A stretch of DNA of 64,000 nucleotides from Alloyangia pacifica (lineage in GTDB: Bacteria; Pseudomonadota; Alphaproteobacteria; Rhodobacterales; Rhodobacteraceae). The stretch is from NCBI RefSeq assembly GCF_900116195.1, contig NZ_FOZW01000005.1:248001-312000 (forward strand). Direction: 5' to 3'. Shown one piece after another: positions 1-8,025 of the stretch. The position numbers were made by a program, and so were the translations under genes. The notes beneath the pieces are model-generated. The model worked only from the letters and a program-made list of their open reading frames with translations, was not told the origin of the DNA and ran no database searches. Positions within the stretch are counted from its first letter, which is position 1. Every line of letters starts with the position of its first letter.

Positions 1-347
1 CAGAGCGAGTGCTCGATATAGGCGACGTTCTCTTCGCTGTTGCGATAATAGGTGCGCTCGCCGGTCTCCCCGGTCGAGGCCATGAGGCCCGGAACCCGCG
101 CAAGCCGCTCCATCACGTAGGCGTATTTCACCTCTGCGCGGTGGCGCGCACGTTCCAGTCCTTCTTCCAGTTCGCGCGTCAGATCTGGATGGCGAATCTC
201 GCAGTAATCGCGCATCCCGTGCTGAAGGGCGATGGCCACAAATGCGCGTAACTCGTTCTCAAGACGGGTGATTTCTGCCTGTTCCTCGGATTGCCTCCGG
301 GGTGTTTTCAGCAGCCGGGACCCGCGTGCAAAGTCGGTGTATGGCAT
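1..347 (-). CDS. Hypothetical protein, 3' end cut by the window edge
   Basis: An open minus-strand frame runs from an ATG at 347 to the window edge without a stop, giving at least 115 codons. A good ribosome binding site (GGAGG) lies just upstream of the ATG. The visible part begins MPYTDFARGS and is rich in Arg, Glu and Tyr, with a charged, probably helical stretch at about residues 17-75. No signal peptide or membrane segment is visible. I do not recognise a family. It lies downstream of uxuB on the same strand, separated by a GC-rich hairpin, so it is probably a separate transcription unit. The C-terminus is outside the window. Confidence 0.55.
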   Translation of the reverse strand, partial: MPYTDFARGSRLLKTPRRQSEEQAEITRLENELRAFVAIALQHGMRDYCEIRHPDLTRELEEGLERARHRAEVKYAYVMERLARVPGLMASTGETGERTYYRNSEENVAYIEHSL

Positions 348-432
348 GGTGTCCTCCCAAGCCGATCTTACATCGACATTTGCGACAGGACAGTAATTCT
401 AGACATAGTGTTGGCGCAAACACTCGGCTGCG

Positions 433-461
433 CGCCCGCCCGCCTATCTGGCGGGCGGGCG
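433..461 (-). terminator. GC-rich hairpin after uxuB
   Basis: A perfect 12-bp inverted repeat (433-444 against 450-461) with a 5-nt loop TATCT sits just downstream of the uxuB stop codon. There is no clear U-tract on the minus strand, so this may be an mRNA 3'-end stabiliser or a weak terminator. Confidence 0.5.
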
Positions 462-480
462 TGAGCATGGATTGTGGCGC

Positions 481-1935
481 TCAGGCGGCGGCCTCGCGCG
501 CGATCACGTCGCGCATCGGCTCAAAGAGCATCTCCGCCAGAAGGCCGGTCACCTCGTCCCAGTAGGCCTCATCCGCGCGAAGCTCCGCCGGCACGAAGGC
601 GGCATCGCGCAGCGCGGCGACGATCTCCTCCGCATCCCGACCTCCGGCCATCGCCGTCAGTTCCGCCGTACGAGGGTCGCGCAGCTCATAAGGTGCGCAA
701 TCATGGGTGGCGCCGCTGATGTGCCGCGCCCAGGCCGCCGTGGCAAAGGTGAAAGCCCGGCAATCAAGGCCCCGCGCCCGCGCGTCTGCCACGGCGGAGA
801 ATATCCGCTGCGGCATCTTCTCGGAGCCGTCCATGGCGATCTGGAAGGTCTCATGCGCGATCTCGGGGTTCTCGAACCGCCTGGCCAGCGCATCGGCATA
901 GGCGACTGTGTCGATGCCGGGGATCTCGGGCAGGGTCGCGGCGGCGGTCACGAGATGACGGCGCACCAGCTTGGCCAGCGGTTTCGCGGCCATCACGTCC
1001 CGCACGTAAGGACAACCCGCGTGGAAGCCCACGTAGGCCAGCATCGAGTGGCTGCCGTTCAGCATCCGCAGCTTCATCATCTCGAAGGCGGTGACATTGT
1101 CGGTGAAGATCGCCCCGGCCTTGTCCCAGGCCGGACGGCCCTGCGGGAAATTGTCCTCGATCACCCACTGGAAGAAGCTCTCGGTCTCGATCGCGCCGAG
1201 ATCCTCGCAGCCGATCAGCGCCTGCGCCTCGGCCAGAGTGGCGGGCGTGGCGGCGGGGGTGATGCGGTCGACCATGGTCGAGGGGAAGGCCACCCCGGCG
1301 GCAATCCACTCCGAAAGCGCGGGATCGATCCGGCGGGCGAAATCCACCACAGCGCCACGCAGAAGCACGCCGTTTTCCGGCAGGTTGTCGCAGCAGAGCA
1401 CGGTGAAGGGCGCAAGACCCGCGTCGCGACGGCGGCGCAGCGCCTCCGTCAGCAGGCCGAGCACACCCTGCGGCGCCGCCGGGCTCACTAGGTCCGCGGC
1501 CACGGCAGGATGCGCCGGGTCGCAGCCATGGGCCGCGCGGTCGAGGCCGTAGGCCTTTTCGGTGACCGTCAGCGAGACGATCCTGGTGCCCTCTGCGGCC
1601 ATGGCGGCGAGCGCCGGCTCGGGGTTGCCCGCCGAGCAGATGGCGTCGGCGATGGCGCCGACCACCCGCGCCTCAGTGCCTTCGGCACCCTTGGCGATCA
1701 GCGTGAAAAGGCCGTTCTGCGGATGCAGTTCGTCCGAGGCCTTCGGCGAGCGCAGCGAGACGCCGAGGATGCGCCAGTCGCCGCTCCCCGCCGCCAGCGC
1801 CAGATCGGTCAGCGCCGCCTGATGCGCCTTGTGAAAGGCCCCGAGACCGAGGTGGACGATGCCCACCCCATGCGCCTGCGGATCATAGCGCGGGCGCAGC
1901 GCCTCGGGCACCTGATCAAGTGACGTCAGCCTCAT
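481..1935 (-). CDS. uxuB: Fructuronate reductase / mannitol dehydrogenase family (UxuB-like)
   Basis: Predicted NAD-dependent oxidoreductase of 484 aa from the mannitol dehydrogenase family, most likely D-mannonate oxidoreductase, interconverting D-fructuronate and D-mannonate. The N-terminus carries the nucleotide-binding stretch GIVHLGLGAFHKAH (about residues 24-37). The family signature with conserved Lys, Asn and His (KLRMLNGSH) is at about residues 290-298. The ATG at 1935 overlaps the uxuA stop by 4 bp (ATGA), which fixes the start and implies translational coupling. The frame stays open upstream inside uxuA, but those residues are antisense-like and are not part of the protein. The assignment rests on the signature and on uxuA next door; mannitol or arabinitol specificity cannot be excluded. 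Confidence 0.88.
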   Translation of the reverse strand: MRLTSLDQVPEALRPRYDPQAHGVGIVHLGLGAFHKAHQAALTDLALAAGSGDWRILGVSLRSPKASDELHPQNGLFTLIAKGAEGTEARVVGAIADAICSAGNPEPALAAMAAEGTRIVSLTVTEKAYGLDRAAHGCDPAHPAVAADLVSPAAPQGVLGLLTEALRRRRDAGLAPFTVLCCDNLPENGVLLRGAVVDFARRIDPALSEWIAAGVAFPSTMVDRITPAATPATLAEAQALIGCEDLGAIETESFFQWVIEDNFPQGRPAWDKAGAIFTDNVTAFEMMKLRMLNGSHSMLAYVGFHAGCPYVRDVMAAKPLAKLVRRHLVTAAATLPEIPGIDTVAYADALARRFENPEIAHETFQIAMDGSEKMPQRIFSAVADARARGLDCRAFTFATAAWARHISGATHDCAPYELRDPRTAELTAMAGGRDAEEIVAALRDAAFVPAELRADEAYWDEVTGLLAEMLFEPMRDVIAREAAA

Positions 1936-3149
1936 GCCTTGCCCGCCACGAGCTCGTGCTCGAAGGCACGGTAGAGGCCACGCAGTTCCGCCAGACCCTT
2001 GAGACGGCCGATCGCCGGGTAGCCCGGCTGCGCCTCGCGGCCGATGTCGTCGAGGATGTCCTGCCCGTGGTCGGGACGGAAGGGGATCGACCAGTCGGCC
2101 CGGCCCTCGTCCTTGCGGCGGCGTTCTTCGGCAACCACGGCAGCGACCATGGCGACCATGTCGGTGTGCCCCGAAAGGTGCTCGTCCTCGTAGAGCGAGT
2201 TCATCACCTCGGTGCCCTCGATGCTGACGTTCCGCAGGTGCAGGAAGTGCACGCGGTCGGCCAGCGCCTTGAAGATCTCCACCGGGTTGTTGTCCGGACG
2301 CGCGCCGAGCGAGCCGGTGCAGAGCGTGACGCCATTGGCGCGCAGGTCCACCGCGTCGAGAATCTTCCGGTAGTGCGCCTCGGTCGACATGATGCGCGGC
2401 AGGCCGAGCAGCGGGAAGGGCGGATCGTCCGGGTGGCAGCACAGACGCATGCCCAGTTCCTCGGCCAGCGGCGTCACTTCCGACAGGAAGTCGATCATGT
2501 GCTGCTGCAGCTGCGCTTCGGAGATGTTGTCGTATTCCGCGAGGTGCAGCTTCACGTCCGCGAGGCTGAACTTCTCCGCCGCGCCCGGCAGGCCGAAGAC
2601 GACGTTGCCGGCGAGCTGCTCCTTGCGCGCGTCATCCATCTTGGCAAACCGTTCGGCGGCTTCGGCGACCACCGCGTCGGGGAAGCTCTCGGCAGCCCCG
2701 GCGCGTTCGAGGATGTGGATGTCGAAGGCCGCGAAGTCGATCAGATCGAAGCGCATGCAGCGCGCGCCGCTCGGACGTTCCCACGCCAGATCGGTGCGCG
2801 TCCAGTCGAGCACCGGCATGAAGTTGTAGCAGATGGTCTCGAGCCCGGCCTCGGAAAGGTTCCGCATCGAGGTCTTCCAGGTCTCGATATGAGCCTTCCA
2901 GTCACCCTTCTGCTTCTTGATGTCCTCGGAGACGGGCAGCGATTCGACCACATCCCAGACCAGCGAAGAGCCGCGGCCGTCCTTGCGGGTGCCGATCTCG
3001 CGCTGGCGTTGCGCGATTTCCTCGGGGGTCCAGATCGCGCCGGTGGGCACGTGGTGCAATGCGGAAACGACGCCCTCGACGCCTGCCTGCATCATGTCGT
3101 CGATGCTCACGCGGTCTTTCGGTCCGAACCAACGCCAGGTCTGACGCAT
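1932..3149 (-). CDS. uxuA: Mannonate dehydratase UxuA
   Basis: Mannonate dehydratase of 405 aa, converting D-mannonate to 2-keto-3-deoxygluconate in hexuronate catabolism; a cytoplasmic metal-dependent TIM-barrel enzyme. The protein starts MRQTWRWFGP and has the typical UxuA core, including a CCHPDDPP segment followed by GLPRIMST, and a length close to the usual 390-405 aa. Upstream of the start codon a clear AGGAGG-like site (GGGAGGAAT) supports ATG at 3149. It is the first gene of a two-gene operon with uxuB and is divergent from the GntR-family gene, which is the obvious candidate regulator. Confident. Confidence 0.93.
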   Translation of the reverse strand: MRQTWRWFGPKDRVSIDDMMQAGVEGVVSALHHVPTGAIWTPEEIAQRQREIGTRKDGRGSSLVWDVVESLPVSEDIKKQKGDWKAHIETWKTSMRNLSEAGLETICYNFMPVLDWTRTDLAWERPSGARCMRFDLIDFAAFDIHILERAGAAESFPDAVVAEAAERFAKMDDARKEQLAGNVVFGLPGAAEKFSLADVKLHLAEYDNISEAQLQQHMIDFLSEVTPLAEELGMRLCCHPDDPPFPLLGLPRIMSTEAHYRKILDAVDLRANGVTLCTGSLGARPDNNPVEIFKALADRVHFLHLRNVSIEGTEVMNSLYEDEHLSGHTDMVAMVAAVVAEERRRKDEGRADWSIPFRPDHGQDILDDIGREAQPGYPAIGRLKGLAELRGLYRAFEHELVAGKA

Positions 3150-3281
3150 CGGTATTCCTCCCTTTTTATCTGCTGCGCGGGACGGAATCCCGCTCCTCGG
3201 TGGTCACGAGATCAATAGCAGCCGATTCACATGTTGACTAGTATGGAAGTATGGAGCAGGTTGCCGCAACGGAGGAGAGCC
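3150..3281. promoter_or_regulatory. Divergent uxuA / gntR promoter region
   Basis: A 132-bp region between divergently transcribed uxuA and the GntR-family gene. It contains a perfect tandem 8-mer, AGTATGGA twice (3240-3247 and 3248-3255), following TTGACT at 3234-3239. It is the natural site for autoregulation and hexuronate control by the adjacent regulator. No classic GntR palindrome was identified with confidence. Confidence 0.45.
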
Positions 3282-3980
3282 ATGGGAATCGAGACAATCC
3301 AGATCGAGCAGGTCGACCAGTCGGCGCCCGTTGGGCCGCAGCTGATCCGTGCCCTGCGCCAGTCGATCATCCGCAATCAACTCGAACCCGGAACCCGGCT
3401 CTCCGAGGCCGAGATCGGCGCGAAGTTCGGCGTCTCCCGCCAGCCCGTGCGCGAAGCCTTCATCAAGCTCGCCGAGGAAGGCCTGCTGGAGATCCGCCCG
3501 CAGCGCGGCTCCTTCGTGCGCAAGATTTCCGTCGGTGCCGTGCTCGACGCGCGCTTCGTCCGCGAGGCTGTCGAGGCCGACGTCGCCAAGGCCTGCGCCA
3601 CCTACCGTCCCGCCGGGCTGGTCGAAGAACTTCGCGGCCAGATCGACGCTCAGGCACAGCTCGTCGACCACCACCCCGCCGCCTTCGTCCCGCTCGACGA
3701 CGAGTTCCACCAGACGCTGGCGAAAGCCGCCGGCCGCCCCAACGCCTGGGCGGTGATCGTCGGCATGAAGAGCCAGATGGACCGGGTGCGCCAGATGACT
3801 TCGGCGCATTTCCCGCTTGAACACCTCATCGCCCAGCACACAGCGGTGGTCGACGCCATCGACGCTGGCGATCCCGAAGCCGCCGAAAAGGCCATGCGCG
3901 GCCACCTGCAGATGATCCTGTCGGACCTGCCGGCCATCCGCGAGGCCTTCCCCGACTATTTCGACCCCGATGCCGCGTGA
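3282..3980 (+). CDS. GntR/FadR-family transcriptional regulator (FCD domain)
   Basis: DNA-binding repressor-type protein of 232 aa. The N-terminal winged helix-turn-helix of the GntR family spans about residues 25-85 (SEAEIGAKFGVSRQPVREAF followed by a GxFV wing). The remainder matches the alpha-helical FCD ligand-binding domain with a DxxFHxxL motif. The start at 3282 is chosen because GGAGGAG sits 4-5 bases upstream; an ATG at 3231 in the same frame lacks such a site. It sits between uxuAB and the TRAP transporter genes, so it probably senses a hexuronate or its catabolite and controls both directions. The effector is inference. Confidence 0.88.
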   Translation: MGIETIQIEQVDQSAPVGPQLIRALRQSIIRNQLEPGTRLSEAEIGAKFGVSRQPVREAFIKLAEEGLLEIRPQRGSFVRKISVGAVLDARFVREAVEADVAKACATYRPAGLVEELRGQIDAQAQLVDHHPAAFVPLDDEFHQTLAKAAGRPNAWAVIVGMKSQMDRVRQMTSAHFPLEHLIAQHTAVVDAIDAGDPEAAEKAMRGHLQMILSDLPAIREAFPDYFDPDAA

Positions 3981-4027
3981 GTGTGTGCGCTGCATCGTCC
4001 CCAAGCGACCCTGAAAGGGAGGACACC

Positions 4028-5005
4028 ATGACCGTCGCGAAAACCCTCAAGACCCTGATGCTCTCGAGCATTGCCACCGTCGCCCTCAGCGCCTCGGCCA
4101 TGGCGGCCGACATGACGCTGAAGCTCGGCCACCCGGCCAACGAGGACAACATCTGGCACAAGGCCTCGGTGAAATTCGCCGAAGAGCTGGCCACGCTCAC
4201 CGACGGCCGCATCGAGGTCGAGGTCTACCCGAACGAGACGCTCGGCAAGGAGATGGATGTCATCAACGGCATGCAGCTCGGCACCGCCGACATGACCATC
4301 ACCGGTGAATCGCTGCAGAACTGGGCACCGATGGCCGCGCTGCTGGCCGTGCCCTACGCCTACACCTCGCTCGAGGACATGGATGCCGCCGCCGGTGGCG
4401 AGCTCGGCGACCGCATCGAGGCGCAGATCATCGAGAAGGTGGGCATCCGCCCGATCGCCTACTTCGCCCGCGGCCCGCGCGAGCTGACCTCGAACCGCCC
4501 GATCACCTCGCCGGACGAGCTGAACGGCCTGAAGATGCGCGTGCCGAACGTGCCGCTCTTCCTCAACGTCTGGAAGGCGCTTGGCGCGAACCCGACCCCG
4601 ATGGCCTTCTCCGAGGTCTTCACCTCGCTGCAGAACGGCACCATCGAGGCACAGGAAAACCCGCTGGCGCTGATCAAGTCGGCGAACTTCAACGAGGTGC
4701 AGAAGTACATCAACAAGACCGACCACGTGCGGTCCTGGATCTACCTGACCATCTCGGAAATGGCGTGGGACCAGATGTCCGAAGAGGACCAGGCCAACGT
4801 CATGGAAGCCGCCAAGCGCACCCAGGACTACGAGCGTGAGCTCTTCCTCGCCGACGAAGAGCAGCTGGTGACCCAGCTTCAGGACCTCGGCGTGGAATTT
4901 GTCGACGTCGACAACGAGGCCTTTGCCGCCGCCGCCAAGGACGCGGTGCTGAGCTCGGTCTCCGAAGACATCCGGCCCGACGTCGAAACCCTCTTCGACA
5001 AGTAA
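4028..5005 (+). CDS. dctP: TRAP transporter substrate-binding protein (DctP family)
   Basis: Periplasmic solute-binding subunit of a tripartite ATP-independent periplasmic transporter, 325 aa. A Sec signal peptide is visible at residues 1-27 (Lys at 5 and 8, hydrophobic core, ASAMAA cleavage region). The mature part shows the DctP fold landmarks LGHPANEDN, the substrate-arginine region LKMRVPN and FSEVFTSLQNGTIEAQENP. The ATG at 4028 has GGGAGG 7 bases upstream; an in-frame upstream codon at 3977 would bury the signal peptide. It is followed by dctQ and dctM. Given its position in a hexuronate cluster, the ligand is probably glucuronate, galacturonate or a related sugar acid (inference). Confidence 0.93.
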   Translation: MTVAKTLKTLMLSSIATVALSASAMAADMTLKLGHPANEDNIWHKASVKFAEELATLTDGRIEVEVYPNETLGKEMDVINGMQLGTADMTITGESLQNWAPMAALLAVPYAYTSLEDMDAAAGGELGDRIEAQIIEKVGIRPIAYFARGPRELTSNRPITSPDELNGLKMRVPNVPLFLNVWKALGANPTPMAFSEVFTSLQNGTIEAQENPLALIKSANFNEVQKYINKTDHVRSWIYLTISEMAWDQMSEEDQANVMEAAKRTQDYERELFLADEEQLVTQLQDLGVEFVDVDNEAFAAAAKDAVLSSVSEDIRPDVETLFDK

Positions 5006-5052
5006 GCCGGAACGCGGGCCCCTCCCTCCCCTTCTCCCGGGCCCGCTCTCCC

Positions 5053-5081
5053 GGGCCGGACCCTCCACTCGGGTCCGGCCC
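5053..5081 (+). terminator. dctP-dctQ intergenic hairpin (attenuator/stabiliser)
   Basis: A perfect 11-bp stem (5053-5063 against 5071-5081) with a 7-nt loop, TCCACTC. It lies between dctP and dctQ with no U-tract. Such hairpins after TRAP or ABC binding-protein genes commonly stabilise the upstream mRNA and reduce readthrough, giving excess binding protein. Confidence 0.6.
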
Positions 5082-5110
5082 TCCTTGCAATTTCACCGAA
5101 GAGCCGTTCC

Positions 5111-5611
5111 ATGCAAAAGGTCGTCACGGTCCTGACCGCCATCGCCCGTATCGCGACAGGGCTCAGCTTTGCCGTCATCATCGCCGCCGTCATCATCCAG
5201 CTCCTTGGTCGATCCGGGGTGATCGACTCGGTCGTCTGGACCGAGGAGCTGACCCGCTTCGCGCTGCTCTACCTCGCCGCATTCGGCGTCGGGCTGGCCT
5301 ATCGCTCGGGCGACCTGGTGAACGTCGACATCGTCTGCGAGGCGCTGCCCGGACGGCTGCCCTGGATCCTGCGGCTGGTGTCTGCGGTGATCACGCTCGG
5401 CTTCGGCCTGATGCTGATCAAGGCGACATGGCTCTACGTGTCCATCGGCGCGCGACAGACCGCCCCCTCGCTCGGGGTCCGCATGGACTTCATCCACGCT
5501 TCCGCGCTGGTCACCCTGTTGGCGATCAGCCTCTTCGCCGGGCTGCGCGTGGCCGGCATGCTGAGCCGCCGCGACACCGGCCTTCCCGAAAAAACCGAAG
5601 AGGAGCTCTGA
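5111..5611 (+). CDS. dctQ: TRAP transporter small permease (DctQ family)
   Basis: Small integral membrane subunit of the TRAP transporter, 166 aa, with four predicted transmembrane segments at about residues 12-35, 50-70, 90-112 and 130-150. The family features WTEELTRFALLYLAAFGVGLAYR and the conserved basic/Asp region LVNVDIV are visible. ATG at 5111 is preceded by a weak GAAGAG site. The TGA ends one base before the DctM start, so the two permease genes are tightly coupled. It links the binding protein to the large permease in the inner membrane. Confidence 0.9.
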   Translation: MQKVVTVLTAIARIATGLSFAVIIAAVIIQLLGRSGVIDSVVWTEELTRFALLYLAAFGVGLAYRSGDLVNVDIVCEALPGRLPWILRLVSAVITLGFGLMLIKATWLYVSIGARQTAPSLGVRMDFIHASALVTLLAISLFAGLRVAGMLSRRDTGLPEKTEEEL

Positions 5612-5612
5612 G

Positions 5613-6890
5613 ATGGAGCTGACCATTCTGCTCGGCTGCTTCCTCGGCGGCCTGATCATCGGCCTGCCGGTGGCAATCACCCTCGGCGTCTCCTCGATGG
5701 CCTACATCCTCTTCAAGGGCATGCCGCTCGTGGTCATCCCACAAAAGATGTACGCTGGCATGGACAGCTTCGTGCTGCTCTGCATCCCCGGCTTCATCCT
5801 CGCCGGCAACCTGATGAACGCCGGCGGCATCACCGGGCGCATCGTGCGGCTGGCGCAGGCGCTGGTCGGATGGATGCGCGGCGGCCTCGGGCTGACCAAC
5901 GTCGCCGCCTCGATGCTGTTCGGTGGCATCTCGGGCACCGCCGCGGCAGACGCCGCCTCGATCGGCGGCATGATGATCCCCGGCATGAAGAAGGCCGGCT
6001 ACCCGGCCGATTTCTCCGCCGCGATCACCGCCGCCTCCTCGACCGTCGGGCCGATTATCCCGCCCTCGGTGCCGATGATCATTGTCGGCACGCTGTCGGG
6101 CATCTCGGTCGGCAAGATGTTCATCGCCGGCGCCATCCCCGGCATCATGATGGGCGTGGCGATGATGATCACCGCCTGGATCCTCGCCAAGAAGCATAAC
6201 TACCCGCGCCAGGAATGGCAGGGCATGGGCGAGCTCTGGAAGGCCTTCCTCGGCGCCTTCTGGGCCGTGGCCATGACCGGCCTCATCGTCGGCGGCCTGC
6301 TCACCGGCTTTGCCACCCCGACCGAGACCGCCATCGTCGCCTCGATCTACGCCTTCGTCGTCGGCGCCTTCGTCTACCGCGGGCTGAAACTGCGGGACGT
6401 GCCGAAAATCCTGATCGACAGCGCCGTTTCGGCCGCTGCGATCCTCGTGCTCGTCGGCCTCGCAAACGTCTTCGGCTGGATCCTCGTCTCCGAGCGCATC
6501 CCGCAGATGATCGCCGACTCCGTGCTCAGCATCACCGACAACAAGTTCCTGGTGATCCTTCTGATCAACCTGGTGCTGCTCTTCGTCGGCATGTTCATGG
6601 AGACCATCGCCGCGCTGATCATCCTCTTCGGTCCGCTTCTCGCGCTGGCCACCGGCGTCGGCGTCGACCCGCTGCACTTCGCGGTCTTCGCGGTGCTCAA
6701 CCTGATGATCGGCCTGACCACCCCGCCGGTCGGCGTGTGCCTGTTCATCTGCGCCGGCATCGGGCGGGTCACGCTCTGGGAGGTCACCCGCGCGATCATG
6801 CCCTTCATCCTCACCAACATCCTCGTGCTGCTGCTCGTCTCCTACGTGCCGTTCTTCAGCACCTGGCTGCCCTCCTTCCTGTCGAACTAG
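5613..6890 (+). CDS. dctM: TRAP transporter large permease (DctM family)
   Basis: Ion-coupled transport channel of the TRAP system, 425 aa with roughly eleven to twelve hydrophobic segments. DctM signatures are visible, including GIPGFI-like CIPGFILAGN, the SGTAAADAASIGGMMIPGM segment and the ITAASSTVGPIIPPSVPMII motif near residues 130-155. The start codon at 5613 has an AGAGGAG site 8 bases upstream inside the dctQ stop region. Length and topology are typical for a separate DctM rather than a DctQM fusion. It works with the upstream DctP and DctQ. Confidence 0.93.
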   Translation: MELTILLGCFLGGLIIGLPVAITLGVSSMAYILFKGMPLVVIPQKMYAGMDSFVLLCIPGFILAGNLMNAGGITGRIVRLAQALVGWMRGGLGLTNVAASMLFGGISGTAAADAASIGGMMIPGMKKAGYPADFSAAITAASSTVGPIIPPSVPMIIVGTLSGISVGKMFIAGAIPGIMMGVAMMITAWILAKKHNYPRQEWQGMGELWKAFLGAFWAVAMTGLIVGGLLTGFATPTETAIVASIYAFVVGAFVYRGLKLRDVPKILIDSAVSAAAILVLVGLANVFGWILVSERIPQMIADSVLSITDNKFLVILLINLVLLFVGMFMETIAALIILFGPLLALATGVGVDPLHFAVFAVLNLMIGLTTPPVGVCLFICAGIGRVTLWEVTRAIMPFILTNILVLLLVSYVPFFSTWLPSFLSN

Positions 6891-6900
6891 GACCAAGACC

Positions 6901-7953
6901 ATGACCAACCGCATCGCACGGCTGCACGGACAAAAAGACCTGCGCGTCGAGACCATCGAAGAGCCCACCGCCGCGGCGGGTGAGGTGGTGGTCGCGATCG
7001 GCGCGGGCGGAATCTGCGGCTCCGACATCCACTACTACGCCGACGGCGGGATCGGCACGATCCGCGTGCTTGAGCCGATCATCATCGGCCACGAGGCGGC
7101 GGGCACCGTTGTCTCGGTTGGCGAAGGCGTGACCGGCGTCGCCGCTGGCGACGTGGTGGCGGTGAACCCCTCGCATCCCTGCGGGGAGTGCAAGTTCTGC
7201 AAGGCGGGCGACCACCAGCACTGCATGAACATGCGCTTCAAGGGCTCGGCGATGTTCCTGCCGCACGAGCAGGGTTTCTTCCGTGACCGCGTCGCGATCG
7301 GCGCGGGCCAGTGCTACAAGATCGCAGCGGGCGTGCCGATGGCCGAGGCCGCGCTGGCCGAACCGCTCGCCGTCTGCTGCCGCGCGGTGACCCGTGCCGT
7401 GCAGGTCGCGGGATCGCTGACCGGCAAGCGCGTCCTCGTCACCGGCGCGGGCCCGATCGGCGCGCTCTGCGTGGCGCTGGCCAAGCACTACGGCGCGTCG
7501 GAGATCGTCGTCACCGACCTGCAGGACGCGACGCTGGAAGTGGCCAAGCAGGTCGGCGCGACCCGCGCGATCAACGTCGCCACCAACGGCGCGGAACTTG
7601 CCGAATACGAGGCCGAGAAGGGACAGTTCGACCTCTGCTTCGAATGCTCCGCCGCCGGCCCGGCGATCCGTTCCGCCATCGCCTGCACCCGCCCGCTCGG
7701 CACCATCGTGCAGGTCGGCGTCATGGGCGACACCCCGGTGCCCTTCAACATGCTGGTCTCGAAAGAGATCAACCTCTGCGGCACGCACCGTTTCGACGCC
7801 GAATTCGGCCAGTCGGTCGAGCTGATCAATTCGCGTTCGATGAACCTCGCGCCGATCGTCACCCATTCGCTGCCGGTCGAGGACGCCCAGAAAGCCGTCG
7901 AGCTGGCGATGGATCGGGGCAAGGCGGTAAAGGTGCAGCTGACTTTCGGCTGA
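6901..7953 (+). CDS. Zn-dependent L-idonate / L-gulonate 5-dehydrogenase-like
   Basis: Medium-chain zinc alcohol dehydrogenase of 350 aa. The catalytic zinc ligand region is GGICGSDIHYY (Cys39) and GHE (His64-Glu65); structural zinc cysteines are at 94, 97, 100 and 108. The Rossmann motif is VTGAGPIGAL at about residue 180. Overall sequence character fits L-idonate 5-dehydrogenase-like enzymes that oxidise sugar acids at C5, consistent with the upstream sugar-acid transporter and uxu genes. It begins 10 bp after dctM and ends in a strong terminator, so it is the last gene of the transporter operon. The exact sugar acid is inferred from context. Confidence 0.85.
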   Translation: MTNRIARLHGQKDLRVETIEEPTAAAGEVVVAIGAGGICGSDIHYYADGGIGTIRVLEPIIIGHEAAGTVVSVGEGVTGVAAGDVVAVNPSHPCGECKFCKAGDHQHCMNMRFKGSAMFLPHEQGFFRDRVAIGAGQCYKIAAGVPMAEAALAEPLAVCCRAVTRAVQVAGSLTGKRVLVTGAGPIGALCVALAKHYGASEIVVTDLQDATLEVAKQVGATRAINVATNGAELAEYEAEKGQFDLCFECSAAGPAIRSAIACTRPLGTIVQVGVMGDTPVPFNMLVSKEINLCGTHRFDAEFGQSVELINSRSMNLAPIVTHSLPVEDAQKAVELAMDRGKAVKVQLTFG

Positions 7954-7975
7954 CCCCTCTCCCCTGCCCCTGCAA

Positions 7976-8007
7976 GGACCGCGTCGCCCACCGGCGCGGT
8001 CCTTTTT
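7976..8007 (+). terminator. Rho-independent terminator after the sugar-acid operon
   Basis: Stem GGACCGCG (7976-7983) pairs with CGCGGTCC (7995-8002), 8 bp with an 11-nt loop, followed by TTTTT. It closes the TRAP/dehydrogenase operon just before the convergent M20 peptidase gene. Confidence 0.85.
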
Positions 8008-8025
8008 GTTTGTCGAGCGAGCGCC

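Noticed and set aside
1920-3218. Long plus-strand open frame opposite uxuA
   Set aside because: It is the antisense of a well-supported gene; its His/Arg/Val-rich sequence is typical of a high-GC shadow frame.
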